Both the position numbers and the translations under genes were made by a program. Below are positions 1 to 7,074 of a stretch of 37,915 bases of DNA, one piece after another. A model generated the notes under the pieces. That model was not told the origin of the DNA and searched no databases. It saw only the letters and a program-made list of their open reading frames with translations. The DNA comes from Dehalococcoidia bacterium (lineage in GTDB: Bacteria; Chloroflexota; Dehalococcoidia; UBA2979). The DNA lies in contig JAIBBD010000016.1 of assembly GCA_019694855.1 (NCBI GenBank), forward strand, positions 1 through 37,915, in the 5' to 3' direction. Within the stretch, counting starts at the first letter, position 1, and the number at the start of each line of letters is the position of its first letter.

Positions 1-1
1 C

Positions 2-61
2 GACGACGCCGGGGAGTACACCTTCCGCCGCGCCGAATCGAGGGAGCCAGTCGCCGTCTAG
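2..61 (+). CDS. 3' end of an unidentified gene (partial)
   Basis: An open frame enters from the left edge and ends with TAG at 59-61. The 19 visible residues end in ...SREPVAV and are charged and soluble-looking. A perfect 12-bp hairpin 22 bases downstream supports a genuine gene end. Too little is visible to assign a family. Confidence 0.45.
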   Translation, partial: DDAGEYTFRRAESREPVAV

Positions 62-83
62 CCTCAACGGGCGAACAAACAGC

Positions 84-112
84 ACGAAGCCCGGGCGTAA
101 CCCGGGCTTCGT
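84..112 (+). terminator. Hairpin terminator after the left-edge gene
   Basis: Perfect 12-bp stem (84-95 with 101-112) around the 5-nt loop CGTAA. No T-run follows, so termination efficiency is uncertain. It separates the left-edge gene from the vapBC operon. Confidence 0.6.
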
Positions 113-134
113 CGTGGTGAGGGCGGGCCTGCAG

Positions 135-154
135 TCTTACCATCCAAGGTAAGA
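135..154 (+). promoter_or_regulatory. Probable VapB operator palindrome
   Basis: Inverted repeat TCTTACC (135-141), 6-nt spacer, GGTAAGA (148-154). It ends 11 bases before the antitoxin start, and its right arm runs into the AAGAAGG ribosome-binding sequence (151-157). Antitoxins of AbrB-fold VapB type usually repress their own operon by binding such palindromes, so this is the natural candidate operator. Binding here could block ribosome-site transcription as well as initiation. No clear -35/-10 pair is visible. Confidence 0.55.
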
Positions 155-165
155 AGGGCACACGT

Positions 166-405
166 ATGAGAATCACGGCGAAAGGCCAGGTGACGATCCC
201 ACAGGAGATCCGCGAACGTGCGGGACTGCTTCCCAATACAGAAGTCGAGTTCCTGCTCGACAGCGAGGGGGTCCGCATCGTCAAGGCAACAACGGCTCGA
301 CGTCCCACCCGAGGCGAGAAGGTGATCGAGACGCTGCGACGGGGGCGCGGCCACATCACGATGACGACGGACGAACTAATGGCTCTGACGCGCGGAGAAG
401 AATGA
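166..405 (+). CDS. vapB: AbrB/MazE-fold antitoxin (VapB-like)
   Basis: A 79-residue protein whose first 45 residues match the swapped-hairpin AbrB DNA-binding fold: MRITAKGQVTIPQEIRERAG, then a ...VEFLLDSEGVRIVKA strand pair. The C-terminal part (about 46-79) is charged and would be the segment that wraps the toxin. The stop overlaps the start of the downstream PIN toxin by 4 bases (ATGA, 402-405), the usual translational coupling of such pairs. The start is fixed by AAGAAGG about 8 bases upstream. It should neutralise the toxin and repress the operon through the palindrome just upstream. The family call is strong; the pairing is inferred from overlap. Confidence 0.88.
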   Translation: MRITAKGQVTIPQEIRERAGLLPNTEVEFLLDSEGVRIVKATTARRPTRGEKVIETLRRGRGHITMTTDELMALTRGEE

Positions 406-806
406 GCCCGGTCCTCGTCGACACCAACGTGCTGATCGACATCTTCAGCGACGACCCGGTGTGGGCAGGGCCGTCGACCGACGCACTACGGCGGCTCGCC
501 GACTCCGAAATCCTGGTGGTCAACCCCATCATCTACGCCGAGCTGTCTGCGGCCTTCGACACCATCGAGGCACTCGACGAAGTGCTGCCAGACGAGATGT
601 TCAGGCGCGAGCACCTACCGTATGAAGCCGCATTCCTTGCCGGGAAGGTGTTCCTACAGTACCGGCGAGCGGGCGGATCACGACGTTCGCCGCTGCCCGA
701 CTGCTATATCGGCGCGCATGCCGCGGTCGCTGGGTACTGGCTCCTCACCCGAGACTCCGCGAGGCACGGCCACTACTTCCCGTCGCTGCGCCTCATGAGT
801 CCCTGA
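402..806 (+). CDS. vapC: PIN-domain ribonuclease toxin (VapC-like)
   Basis: A 134-residue PIN-domain protein, the usual length for VapC. The four acidic residues that bind the catalytic metal are all visible: D7 in LVDTNVLID, E47 in YAELS, D100 in LPDCYIGAHA and D118 in LLTRDSAR. PIN toxins cleave RNA, often tRNA or rRNA, when freed from the antitoxin. Nothing suggests inactivation. The gene overlaps the antitoxin by 4 bases and is the last gene of the operon. The RNA target cannot be read from sequence. Confidence 0.9.
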   Translation: MSPVLVDTNVLIDIFSDDPVWAGPSTDALRRLADSEILVVNPIIYAELSAAFDTIEALDEVLPDEMFRREHLPYEAAFLAGKVFLQYRRAGGSRRSPLPDCYIGAHAAVAGYWLLTRDSARHGHYFPSLRLMSP

Positions 807-905
807 CCGCAGTCGCAGTTTGACGCTCTTCGCCCCCCGCCATACGTTGCGCAGCGACACGCGGGAAGCCGCGAACGAGTGGGGCAACGAGAGGGGTCGA
901 GTGAG

Positions 906-1238
906 ATGGCGAAATTCCTGGTCAAGGCAAAGTACAGCGCGCCGGACGGCGTGCGAGGACTCCTCGAGGACGGCGGCACCGAACGCGTGACGGCCGTGCG
1001 GGCGCTCATCGAATCGGTCGGCGGCACGATGGAGGCGTTCTACTTCGCCCTCGGCGAGTACGACGCCTACGTCATCGCCGACGTCCCCAGCATCGAGGCG
1101 GGCACCGCCCTCTCGCTCACGGTCGGCGCGAGCGGCCTCGCCTCCACAGACACCGTCACCCTGATCACCCCGGAGCAGGTCGACGCCGCCGTCAAGCTGT
1201 CCCCGGTCTATGACGCGCCCGGCAAGTTCGACAACTGA
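906..1238 (+). CDS. GYD-domain protein
   Basis: About 110 residues starting MAKFLVKAKYSAPDGVRGLL, with the name-giving motif LGEYDAYVIADVP in the middle. GYD proteins form small alpha/beta barrels related to dimeric ferredoxin-like folds; no biochemical role is established. I chose the ATG at 906 because GAGAGGGG sits about 10 bases before it and because family members begin with this strand; an earlier in-frame start at 879 would add nine unconserved residues. Single-gene unit closed by a strong terminator. Confidence 0.82.
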   Translation: MAKFLVKAKYSAPDGVRGLLEDGGTERVTAVRALIESVGGTMEAFYFALGEYDAYVIADVPSIEAGTALSLTVGASGLASTDTVTLITPEQVDAAVKLSPVYDAPGKFDN

Positions 1239-1259
1239 CGCGCACGGTTCCGAAGACGA

Positions 1260-1287
1260 ACGGAGGGCGCTCTTCAGCGCCCTCCGT
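1260..1287 (+). terminator. Rho-independent-type hairpin after the GYD gene
   Basis: Perfect 12-bp stem (1260-1271 with 1276-1287) closing a CTTC tetraloop, followed by TTA. Outer bases (GCACGGTTC at 1242-1250 and GAACCGT at 1291-1297) can extend the structure. From here to 1473 no gene is visible; the stretch is less GC-rich than its surroundings and has a TAATAC hexamer (about 1431) that may belong to the rimO promoter, without a convincing -35. Confidence 0.7.
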
Positions 1288-1473
1288 TTAGAACCGTCGT
1301 GCACGCCGCCACTTGAGACCTCGGATGCACACCCTCCGTCCTGGCGGCCTGCGATTGGTCGAGGGAGGCGCTCCTCGGCCAGCTGCTGAAGTATGCGCCG
1401 AATTAACACGTCCGTAGCTATCAAAACTCGCTAATACGTTACAGATCCATCACGAAGGCTCACCTAGCCGAGC

Positions 1474-2913
1474 ATGGCCGTGGACAGCGATGCTTGGGAG
1501 CGTCTGCGTCCGCTCGGTCACCTCGCCGCCGTTTCCTCCTCCGAGGAGAGACCTGGACGATCGCCGGATCCGACCGCGGTTGACCGCCGCCCGCCCGCGG
1601 CCCAGCCTGTAGCCATCGTGCGCTATCACCTCGTCACGCTCGGCTGCGCGAAGAACACCGTCGACTCCATGCGCATGGAGTCCGCCCTCCGTCACGCGCG
1701 TCACACCGCTGTCGCGACTCCCGAGGATGCCGACGTCCTGTTCGTGAACACCTGCGGCTTCATCGATGCGGCCAAGGACGAGTCCATCGAGGTGGTCCGT
1801 GCCCTCGACGCCTCCCGCCGCCCCGGCCAGCAGCTCGTCGTCGTCGGCTGCATGACGCAGATCGCGGAGGCCGAGCTCCGCGCGGCCGTCCCCGCCGTCG
1901 ACGCTACCTTCGGCGTCGAGGCCTGGGACGAGGTCGCCCTCAGTCTCGGCCCCGCCGTCGAGACGTACGACATCCCCCAGCCTGCCGCGGCCGGCCTCCT
2001 CGCCACCGGCCCGAGCGCCTATCTCAAGATTTCGGACGGCTGCGACCGCCCCTGCACCTTCTGCATCATCCCGACGATCAAGGGCCGCATGCACTCGGAT
2101 GCTGCCGACCGCCTCCTCCGCGAGGCGCGCTGGCTCGCCGCCGGCGGCGCGAAGGAGCTCGTCCTCGTCGCGCAGGACTCGACGGCCTTCGGTGAAGATC
2201 GAGGTGAGCGCGACGGCCTCGCGACCCTCCTCGAACAACTCGCCGAAGCCGTCCCCGACGTGCCCTGGATCCGTCTCATGTATGCCTACCCCGGCCGCGT
2301 CACCCGCCGCCTCGCCGAGACGATGGCCCGCCTCCCCAACGTCGTCCCTTACCTCGACATGCCGCTCCAGCACGGTTCCGACGCCGTGCTCCGCCGCATG
2401 AAGCGCCCGAGCCTCCGCAAAGCGCGCGAAAGCATCGAGGCCATTCGCACCGCGATGCCCGATGCCGTCCTCCGCACGACCTTCATCGTCGGCTATCCCG
2501 GCGAGACCGAGCGTGAATTCCGCGAACTGCTCGCCTTCATCGAGGAGCAGCGGTTCGACCACGTCGGCGCGTTCACCTACTCGCCACAGCCCGGCACCCC
2601 CGCCGCGTCCGAGGCGGGCCAGGTCCCCGAGCGCGTGAAGCAGAAGCGCTACGCTCGCCTCATGGAGCTCGCCCAGGGCATCGCGCACGAACGCAACCGA
2701 GCCATGGTCGGTCGCGAGCTCGACGTCCTCGTGGAGTCCGACGCTCCCGCGCAGTCCGAGGCCGGCGGCCCCGTTGTCGTCGGCCGCACCTACCGCGACG
2801 CCCCCGAGGTCGATGGCCTCGCCTTCCTCAAGGGCGAATACCCCTCGGGCGCCCTCGTCCGCGCGCGGGTGGACGGCGCGCTGCCGTACGACCTGCTCTG
2901 CTCGCCGGTGTAG
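1474..2913 (+). CDS. rimO: Ribosomal protein S12 methylthiotransferase RimO
   Basis: Radical-SAM methylthiotransferase that adds a methylthio group to the conserved aspartate of ribosomal protein S12. Order of domains: UPF0004 with cysteines C58 (LGCAKN), C94 (NTCGF) and C126 (VGCM); radical-SAM core with CxxxCxxC at C190, C194, C197 in ISDGCDRPCTFCIIP; C-terminal TRAM domain. MYAYPGRV, PYLDMPLQHGSD and VGYPGETE are the RimO rather than MiaB versions of these motifs. The ATG at 1474 gives about 48 extra N-terminal residues with no family counterpart and only a distant GAAGG; GTG 1618 (VRYHLVTLGCAKN) gives the usual RimO start and may be the true one. Confidence 0.93.
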   Translation: MAVDSDAWERLRPLGHLAAVSSSEERPGRSPDPTAVDRRPPAAQPVAIVRYHLVTLGCAKNTVDSMRMESALRHARHTAVATPEDADVLFVNTCGFIDAAKDESIEVVRALDASRRPGQQLVVVGCMTQIAEAELRAAVPAVDATFGVEAWDEVALSLGPAVETYDIPQPAAAGLLATGPSAYLKISDGCDRPCTFCIIPTIKGRMHSDAADRLLREARWLAAGGAKELVLVAQDSTAFGEDRGERDGLATLLEQLAEAVPDVPWIRLMYAYPGRVTRRLAETMARLPNVVPYLDMPLQHGSDAVLRRMKRPSLRKARESIEAIRTAMPDAVLRTTFIVGYPGETEREFRELLAFIEEQRFDHVGAFTYSPQPGTPAASEAGQVPERVKQKRYARLMELAQGIAHERNRAMVGRELDVLVESDAPAQSEAGGPVVVGRTYRDAPEVDGLAFLKGEYPSGALVRARVDGALPYDLLCSPV

Positions 2914-2981
2914 CGAGTCCTTGCTGCCGCGCCCGCTGTCGCGAGGCGTATGCTGCACCCATCACGGCTGGGAGGTGCGCC

Positions 2982-3188
2982 ATGGTCGGCAAGATCATCG
3001 ACATGTTTCGTCGCGAGGACACCGCCGTCGACCCTGTCTGCGGCATGACGGTCAACAAGAAGAGCCCCGGCGGCGGCACCTACGAGTTCGAGGGCACGAC
3101 CTACTACTTCTGCGGCCGTGGCTGTCGGCTGGAGTTCGAAGAGGATCCTCGCGGCTACTTGAGCGGCGAGAAGCACGTCGAGATGTAG
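2982..3188 (+). CDS. YHS-domain small metal-binding protein
   Basis: 68 residues with a YHS domain: VDPVCGM near residue 17, YEFEGTTYYFCGRGCRLEFEEDP, and the terminal YL. This domain is found at the ends of copper ATPases and as stand-alone proteins; its cysteines bind metal, commonly copper. The start is set by GGGAGGTG about 6 bases upstream of the ATG. It sits 68 bases after rimO and 23 bases before the MaoC gene on the same strand, so co-transcription is likely, though no functional link is obvious. Confidence 0.88.
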   Translation: MVGKIIDMFRREDTAVDPVCGMTVNKKSPGGGTYEFEGTTYYFCGRGCRLEFEEDPRGYLSGEKHVEM

Positions 3189-3211
3189 CGGCCGCCTCGA
3201 AAGGATCGCCC

Positions 3212-3628
3212 GTGCCCGAGGTCGGAGCGCGCGCGTCACGCCAATTGGTGGTGACGCCCGAGCTGGTGCGCGCGTACGCCGAGATCACCGGCGACTACAA
3301 CCCGCTGCACTTCGACGAAGAGTTCGTGGCGGCGACTCGGTTCGGGCGGCTGATGGCCCAGGGCGGCATCGCGACCGGTCTGCTGCACGCACTCGTCGCG
3401 ATGGATCTGCCGGGGCCGGGCAGTGTGTTCAGCCGCCAGCGCTGGAGCTTCCCTCGTCCGGTGTACATCGGAGACACCATTCGCGCCGAAGGGACCGTCC
3501 TCAGTGCGAACACCCGGCGTCGGTTCTACGAGATGGCGTTCATCGTGACGAACCAGGCCGAGGAGACCGTCCTCGAGGGCGAGGCGACCGTCTATCAGGC
3601 GGAGCGGCGGTCGAACGTCGAGGTCTGA
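3212..3628 (+). CDS. MaoC-like (R)-specific enoyl-CoA hydratase
   Basis: A 138-residue single hot-dog domain starting at GTG 3212 (GAAAGGA lies about 7 bases upstream). The hydratase-2 motif is intact: AEITGDYNPLHFDEEFVAATRFGRLMAQGG divided over residues 25-55, with the catalytic aspartate and histidine in GDYNPLHFD. Such enzymes hydrate trans-2-enoyl-CoA to (R)-3-hydroxyacyl-CoA in fatty-acid or polyester metabolism. The substrate is not predictable here. The frame stays open far upstream through rimO, but that part is in the wrong frame for any gene, so I placed the start by the ribosome-binding site and the domain boundary. Confidence 0.88.
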   Translation: MPEVGARASRQLVVTPELVRAYAEITGDYNPLHFDEEFVAATRFGRLMAQGGIATGLLHALVAMDLPGPGSVFSRQRWSFPRPVYIGDTIRAEGTVLSANTRRRFYEMAFIVTNQAEETVLEGEATVYQAERRSNVEV

Positions 3629-3693
3629 ACCCGCACGTCGGACCCTGGGACGGCGCGGACACGAGCGTGCCAGGGGGCTCTCGGAGAACCATA

Positions 3694-3744
3694 CCCCTGT
3701 AGGGTAACTTTTCCTCCGCCGCGGTGTTATTACCTGTGCAGGGG
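3694..3744. promoter_or_regulatory. Imperfect inverted repeat upstream of a small gene
   Basis: CCCCTGTAGGGTAA at 3694-3707 faces TTACCTGTGCAGGGG at 3730-3744, complementary apart from two small mismatches or bulges. The left arm also contains its own small dyad TACCC-CTGTA-GGGTA. It lies in the 259-base gap between the MaoC gene and the small unknown gene. It could be an operator or an RNA stem at the end of the MaoC transcript; the sequence alone does not decide. Confidence 0.35.
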
Positions 3745-3813
3745 TTGTCAGATCCTCGCTCCCCCTCGCCTGTGAACGCCCATCGGATCGGTCGCGAACG
3801 AGCCAGCCGGCGG

Positions 3814-3860
3814 TTGACAGGGAGTTAACCTCGATTTCACGTGATTGTTCTCACAATCAC
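3814..3860 (+). promoter_or_regulatory. Promoter-like box with perfect operator palindrome
   Basis: A consensus -35 hexamer TTGACA (3814-3819) is followed by the perfect palindrome GTGATTGT-TCTC-ACAATCAC (3841-3860), which covers the place where the -10 box would fall; no good TATAAT is seen. The half-site ATTGT/ACAAT resembles sites bound by MarR- or ArsR-type winged-helix repressors. The palindrome ends 27 bases before the 63-residue gene. This suggests a repressible promoter; the regulator is unknown. Confidence 0.5.
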
Positions 3861-3887
3861 TTGCAGGAGGTTTCGAGGAGATCGACA

Positions 3888-4079
3888 ATGAATGCACGAG
3901 GACGGTCAAGGGCGGAAGGCCCGGGCCGTACAGGAGGAAAGGACCGAACGATGGACATGGAAACGCGGAGGTACTACAGCCGGCTCGTACTCACGGGGCG
4001 GCGCAGTGGTCCCACCATGCGCGAGGCCGAGCGCGACCTCGCACGGGCGTACTCCGGCATCTTCACGCCGATCGCCTAA
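3888..4079 (+). CDS. Small protein of unknown function (63 aa)
   Basis: No family recognised. Two start sites lie in one frame: ATG 3888, seven bases after GAGGAG, and ATG 3951, thirteen bases after AGGAGG. The longer product begins with a Gly/Arg-rich stretch (MNARGRSRAEGPGRTGG), and both share the C-terminal 42 residues, which contain a YYSRL segment, a predicted helix TMREAERDLARAYS and the end GIFTPIA. No membrane segment or signal peptide. The gene has its own -35 box, palindrome and strong terminator, so it appears to be a deliberate single-gene unit rather than noise. A role as a small regulator or nucleic-acid-binding peptide would be a guess. Confidence 0.55.
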   Translation: MNARGRSRAEGPGRTGGKDRTMDMETRRYYSRLVLTGRRSGPTMREAERDLARAYSGIFTPIA

Positions 4080-4100
4080 CACCAGCGCAGCCCCCCTCGA

Positions 4101-4131
4101 CGAAAGGCGCCCTCCCCCCGGGCGCCTTTCG
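4101..4131 (+). terminator. Hairpin terminator after the small gene
   Basis: Perfect 12-bp stem (4101-4112 with 4120-4131, CGAAAGGCGCCC and its complement) with a TCCCCCC loop, followed by TGTGT. It closes the 63-residue gene and may also serve the converging DUF503 gene. Confidence 0.72.
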
Positions 4132-4160
4132 TGTGTCTGCTCGCCGTTGACGTGCCACGC

Positions 4161-4460
4161 CTAGCCCTCGATGACGGTCTCCGCGACCTCGGTCGCCACG
4201 ACCTCGGCGCGTCCGAGCAGCTCCGCGTCCGCGAAGCGTCGCGCCTCGTCCGCCAGCCGGCGGGCCGTCCCGAGGTCACCCGAGACAACAGCGAACCCCA
4301 CCTGCGCGTGCTGGAGCCGGTCCTGGTCTCCCACCTCGGCGGCCGTCAGGTCGAGGCGCGACCGAAAGCGCGCGACAAGCGAGCGCACGACGGCCCGCTT
4401 CTCCTTGAGCGATTGCATGCCGGGCAGGTAGAGCGTCAGCAGGACGCTCACGGTCGCCAT
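4161..4460 (-). CDS. DUF503 (YlxP-like) protein
   Basis: 99 residues, full length for the family, beginning MATVSVLLTLYLPGMQSLKEKR. The N-terminal strand and the SLKEKR helix are the DUF503 signature; QVGFAVVSGD forms the second conserved strand region. In many Gram-positive bacteria the gene stands between infB and rbfA and is thought to act around the ribosome; the role is not settled. Here it instead follows scpB by 9 bases on the same strand, so the two are probably co-transcribed. Confidence 0.85.
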   Translation of the reverse strand: MATVSVLLTLYLPGMQSLKEKRAVVRSLVARFRSRLDLTAAEVGDQDRLQHAQVGFAVVSGDLGTARRLADEARRFADAELLGRAEVVATEVAETVIEG

Positions 4461-4469
4461 CGAGCTGGC

Positions 4470-5570
4470 CTACGGGAACCGCGGCGCGCCGCCGCCACCA
4501 GGTGGCCCGCTCCTCGGAGGTCCGCTCCCTGGAATGCGAGGCGGCGCGCCCGGGCCGCTGCGCGGCAGAGTCGGCCCCGCCGTGGGGAGCCGGGGACCGG
4601 GCTCGACGGCCGGGCGGCGCTGCTCCGGCTCTGCGGGCGGTAGCTGCGGCCCCGGCGCCTCGCGCGGCTCCGACGGCTCCTCGCCCGGCTCCAGGTGGCC
4701 CGGAAGGTGACCCAGCGGCACCTCAGCGACCGGCGGCATCGGCAGTTGCGCCCCGTGGTCCCGAAACCGCGCGGCCGCTACCCCGGCGACCTCTTCCGGC
4801 AGCGGCGGCAGGTCGTCTGGCCGCTCAAGGCCGAAGTGCTCGAGGAACCGCTGCGTGGTGCCGAAAATCGCCGGGCGTCCAGGCGTGTCCGCCCGCCCGA
4901 TGATGTCCACGAGCCCGCGCGTCCGCAGTGTGTCGATCGCCGCGTCGCTGTTCACGCCTCGGATCGCTTCAATCTGTCCTCGGGTAACGGGCTGGCGGTA
5001 GGCGATGATGGCGAGCGTCTCGAGGGCGGCGGTCGACAGCCGTTTCGCCGACTCGAGGCCGAGGAACTGCTCGACGTAACTGCTCGCGAACGGCGCGGTC
5101 ACGAGCTGGATGCCGTCCGGGCCGCGCTGGAGCCGCAGCCCGCGGGTGCGCAACGCCTCGGCCAGCGCTTCGAGGGGGCCCTCGATCGCCCGTGGAGGGA
5201 CGCCGATCACTTTCGCCAGGGAGGCGGGAGCCACGGGGCCATCGGCAACGAACAGCAGCGCCTCGATGATGCTCTGTACCTGCTCGATCGGTGGGGCGGG
5301 CCGGTCGCCCTCGGCCGTGTCATCGACACCACCGTCCGCAGCCGCGGATGGCTGCTCCTCGGGCATCGCTGTTGTCGTCGGCTCCGCGCTCGGCGTCGTG
5401 GTTGCGGTCGCGTCCTCGTCCGAAACAGGGGGCGGCGAGGGCTCTCCGCTCGCTGCCGGCTCCTCGTCATCGCCAGCGGCGACCGCCTCCTCAGGAGGCG
5501 TCTGATGCCAGCGGAACGCGTTTGGGTGCAGGAGGTCCGGCGGGCCGTCTTGCGGCGTACCTTCAGTCAT
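4470..5570 (-). CDS. scpB: Segregation and condensation protein B with long disordered ends
   Basis: ScpB is the winged-helix partner of the SMC-ScpA condensin. The core (about residues 95-270) has the family landmarks IIEALLFVADGPV near 100, LSTAALETLAIIAYRQPVTR, IEAIRGVNSDAAI and TPGRPAIFGTT. Typical ScpB has about 190 residues; this one has 366 because of an acidic Pro/Thr/Ala-rich N-terminal segment of about 90 residues and a Pro/Gly/Arg-rich tail of about 100. scpA is normally just upstream, but upstream here is a divergent amidohydrolase, so scpA must be elsewhere. The start could lie further in, for example at M68, if the N-terminal extension is not translated. Confidence 0.9.
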   Translation of the reverse strand: MTEGTPQDGPPDLLHPNAFRWHQTPPEEAVAAGDDEEPAASGEPSPPPVSDEDATATTTPSAEPTTTAMPEEQPSAAADGGVDDTAEGDRPAPPIEQVQSIIEALLFVADGPVAPASLAKVIGVPPRAIEGPLEALAEALRTRGLRLQRGPDGIQLVTAPFASSYVEQFLGLESAKRLSTAALETLAIIAYRQPVTRGQIEAIRGVNSDAAIDTLRTRGLVDIIGRADTPGRPAIFGTTQRFLEHFGLERPDDLPPLPEEVAGVAAARFRDHGAQLPMPPVAEVPLGHLPGHLEPGEEPSEPREAPGPQLPPAEPEQRRPAVEPGPRLPTAGPTLPRSGPGAPPRIPGSGPPRSGPPGGGGAPRFP

Positions 5571-5640
5571 CGTGGTGCGACCGGCGCAAGGCCGTTCCTC
5601 TCCTGCCAGCCCGAGCGCTGGCGACCAGCCCCGCCACCTG

Positions 5641-5646
5641 TACGAT
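5641..5646 (+). promoter_or_regulatory. -10-like box for a probable leaderless transcript
   Basis: TACGAT ends 7 bases before the ATG at 5654, and there is no ribosome-binding sequence. Transcription would then begin at or next to the start codon. No recognisable -35. Similar TAC/TAT-NNT boxes precede several other genes in this window. Confidence 0.4.
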
Positions 5647-5653
5647 GCCTGCC

Positions 5654-6463
5654 ATGATCGTGGATGTCCACACCCACATCTTCCCCCCGCGCTTCATCGA
5701 GCAGCGCGCGGCGCTCGCCGTCTGGGACACGGGTTTCGGCGAACTGTATGCCAATCCGAAGGCGCGGATGGCGACGGCGGATCAGCTGCTGACCTCGATG
5801 GCCGCCGCCGGCGTCGACGTCTCCGTGGCCTGCGGCTTTTGGTGGCGCGACCCGGCCCTCGCCGCCGAGCATGCCGCCTACCTCGTCGAGGCGGCGCGGG
5901 CGTCAGCAGGCCGGCTCGTCCCCTTCGTGCCCGGCCTGGACCCGCCCGCCGGCGCCGCCGGCCTCGGCGAAGCGCGCGTCGCAACCGCCGAGGACGCCTC
6001 GACCCTCGCGAGCAGAGCGACGGCGCGCGACCTCCCGCTGCTTGCCCACTGCAGCGAGGAACCCGGCCACGAGTATCCCGGCAAGCACGGCGGCCTCACC
6101 CCAACCGCGCTCTGGCATCTCCTCCGCGACCACCCCGGGGTCCGCGTGATCGCCGCGCACTGGGGCGGCGGCTTCCCCTTCTACGCCCTCATGCCCGAGG
6201 TCCGCACCGCCCTCGAGGCCGGTCGCGTCCTCTTCGACACCGCCGCTTCACCGTTGCTCTACGAGCCGCGCATCTTCCGTGTCGTGGCGGACCTCGTCGG
6301 CAGCGACCTAATCGCGTGGGGCTCGGACTTTCCCCTCGGCAACCAGCAGGCCGACCTCGCCGCCGTCGAGGCGGCCGTCCCCGACCTCGAGGAACGCGCC
6401 GCCATCCTCGGCGGCAACGCCACGCGCTTCCTCGGCCTCACACCGCCCGACCCCACGCCCTGA
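5654..6463 (+). CDS. Amidohydrolase-2 family TIM-barrel hydrolase
   Basis: 269 residues starting MIVDVHTHIFPPRFI; the HTH pair supplies two metal-binding histidines. Further landmarks of the amidohydrolase-2 group are LLAHCSEEPGHEY (metal or substrate histidine), VIAAHWGGGFPFY and the closing IAWGSDFPLG with the catalytic aspartate. Relatives include 2-amino-3-carboxymuconate semialdehyde decarboxylase and other metal-dependent hydrolases or decarboxylases; the substrate is unknown. An earlier ATG at 5645 would add three residues but overlaps the -10-like box. The stop overlaps the next start (TGATG), so thpR is translationally coupled. Confidence 0.82.
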   Translation: MIVDVHTHIFPPRFIEQRAALAVWDTGFGELYANPKARMATADQLLTSMAAAGVDVSVACGFWWRDPALAAEHAAYLVEAARASAGRLVPFVPGLDPPAGAAGLGEARVATAEDASTLASRATARDLPLLAHCSEEPGHEYPGKHGGLTPTALWHLLRDHPGVRVIAAHWGGGFPFYALMPEVRTALEAGRVLFDTAASPLLYEPRIFRVVADLVGSDLIAWGSDFPLGNQQADLAAVEAAVPDLEERAAILGGNATRFLGLTPPDPTP

Positions 6464-7023
6464 TGCGCCTCTTCGTCGCCATCGACGTCCCCGACGCCTG
6501 GCGCGACGCCGCCGTTCAGGCCACCGAGGCGCTGGCGCAGGCCTCCGGCGTACGCCTCCGCCCCGTCCATCCGTCGCTCATGCACCTCACGCTCCGCTTC
6601 CTCGGCGAAGTCCCCGAGGACGGCGTCCCCCGACTCATCGAGGCACTCCGCGCGGCCATCACTGCCTTCGACCTTGAGCTCGCGCTCGGCCCCGCCGGCA
6701 CCTTCGGCCCCCCGATAAGGACCCAGGTCGCCTGGCTCGGGATCACCGGCGACCTCGAGGGCCTGCAGCACCTCGCCGCCCGCATTGAGAGCGCCGTCCG
6801 CGCCGCCGGCCTCCCGCCCGAAGACCGCCCCCTCCGCGTCCACCTGACGCTCGCCCGCCTCGGCCGGGAGCTGAGGCCAGACGAGCGTCGAGCGGTCGCC
6901 GAAGCGGCGCGCCACCTCGATGCGCCGCCCCCGCTCCCCTTTCACGCGCGCGAGGTACTGCTGGTGCGGTCGACCCTGGCGAATCCTCGGCCGCTATACG
7001 AAGTACTGTCACGATTTGGGTGA
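6463..7023 (+). CDS. thpR: RNA 2',3'-cyclic phosphodiesterase
   Basis: 186 residues, normal for the LigT/ThpR branch of the 2H phosphoesterase superfamily, starting MRLFVAIDVPDAW. Both catalytic HxTx motifs are present: H41-T43 in MHLTLRFLGEV and H127-T129 in RVHLTLARL. These enzymes open 2',3'-cyclic phosphate ends of RNA and can ligate tRNA halves in vitro. The start overlaps the amidohydrolase stop by one base. Convergent with the minus-strand operon that ends at 7075. Confidence 0.9.
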   Translation: MRLFVAIDVPDAWRDAAVQATEALAQASGVRLRPVHPSLMHLTLRFLGEVPEDGVPRLIEALRAAITAFDLELALGPAGTFGPPIRTQVAWLGITGDLEGLQHLAARIESAVRAAGLPPEDRPLRVHLTLARLGRELRPDERRAVAEAARHLDAPPPLPFHAREVLLVRSTLANPRPLYEVLSRFG

Positions 7024-7074
7024 CGCACGTCCTCGACCGACCCATGAGCCGGGCAATGTCGCGGCGCCGCCGGC

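Noticed and set aside
1450-2958. Open frame of about 500 codons on the minus strand opposite rimO
   Set aside because: It is a shadow of the GC-rich codon use of rimO, with repetitive Gly/Ala/Asp/Glu composition and no family pattern.
2774-3211. N-terminal extension of the MaoC protein into rimO and the YHS gene
   Set aside because: The frame is open only by chance; the hydratase domain starts at GTG 3212 behind a ribosome-binding site.
3892-4164. Overlapping frames in the small-gene unit (starts 3845 and 3892)
   Set aside because: They run through the terminator hairpin and have Arg/Pro/Ser-rich composition; the frame ending at 4079 fits the ribosome-binding sites and terminator.
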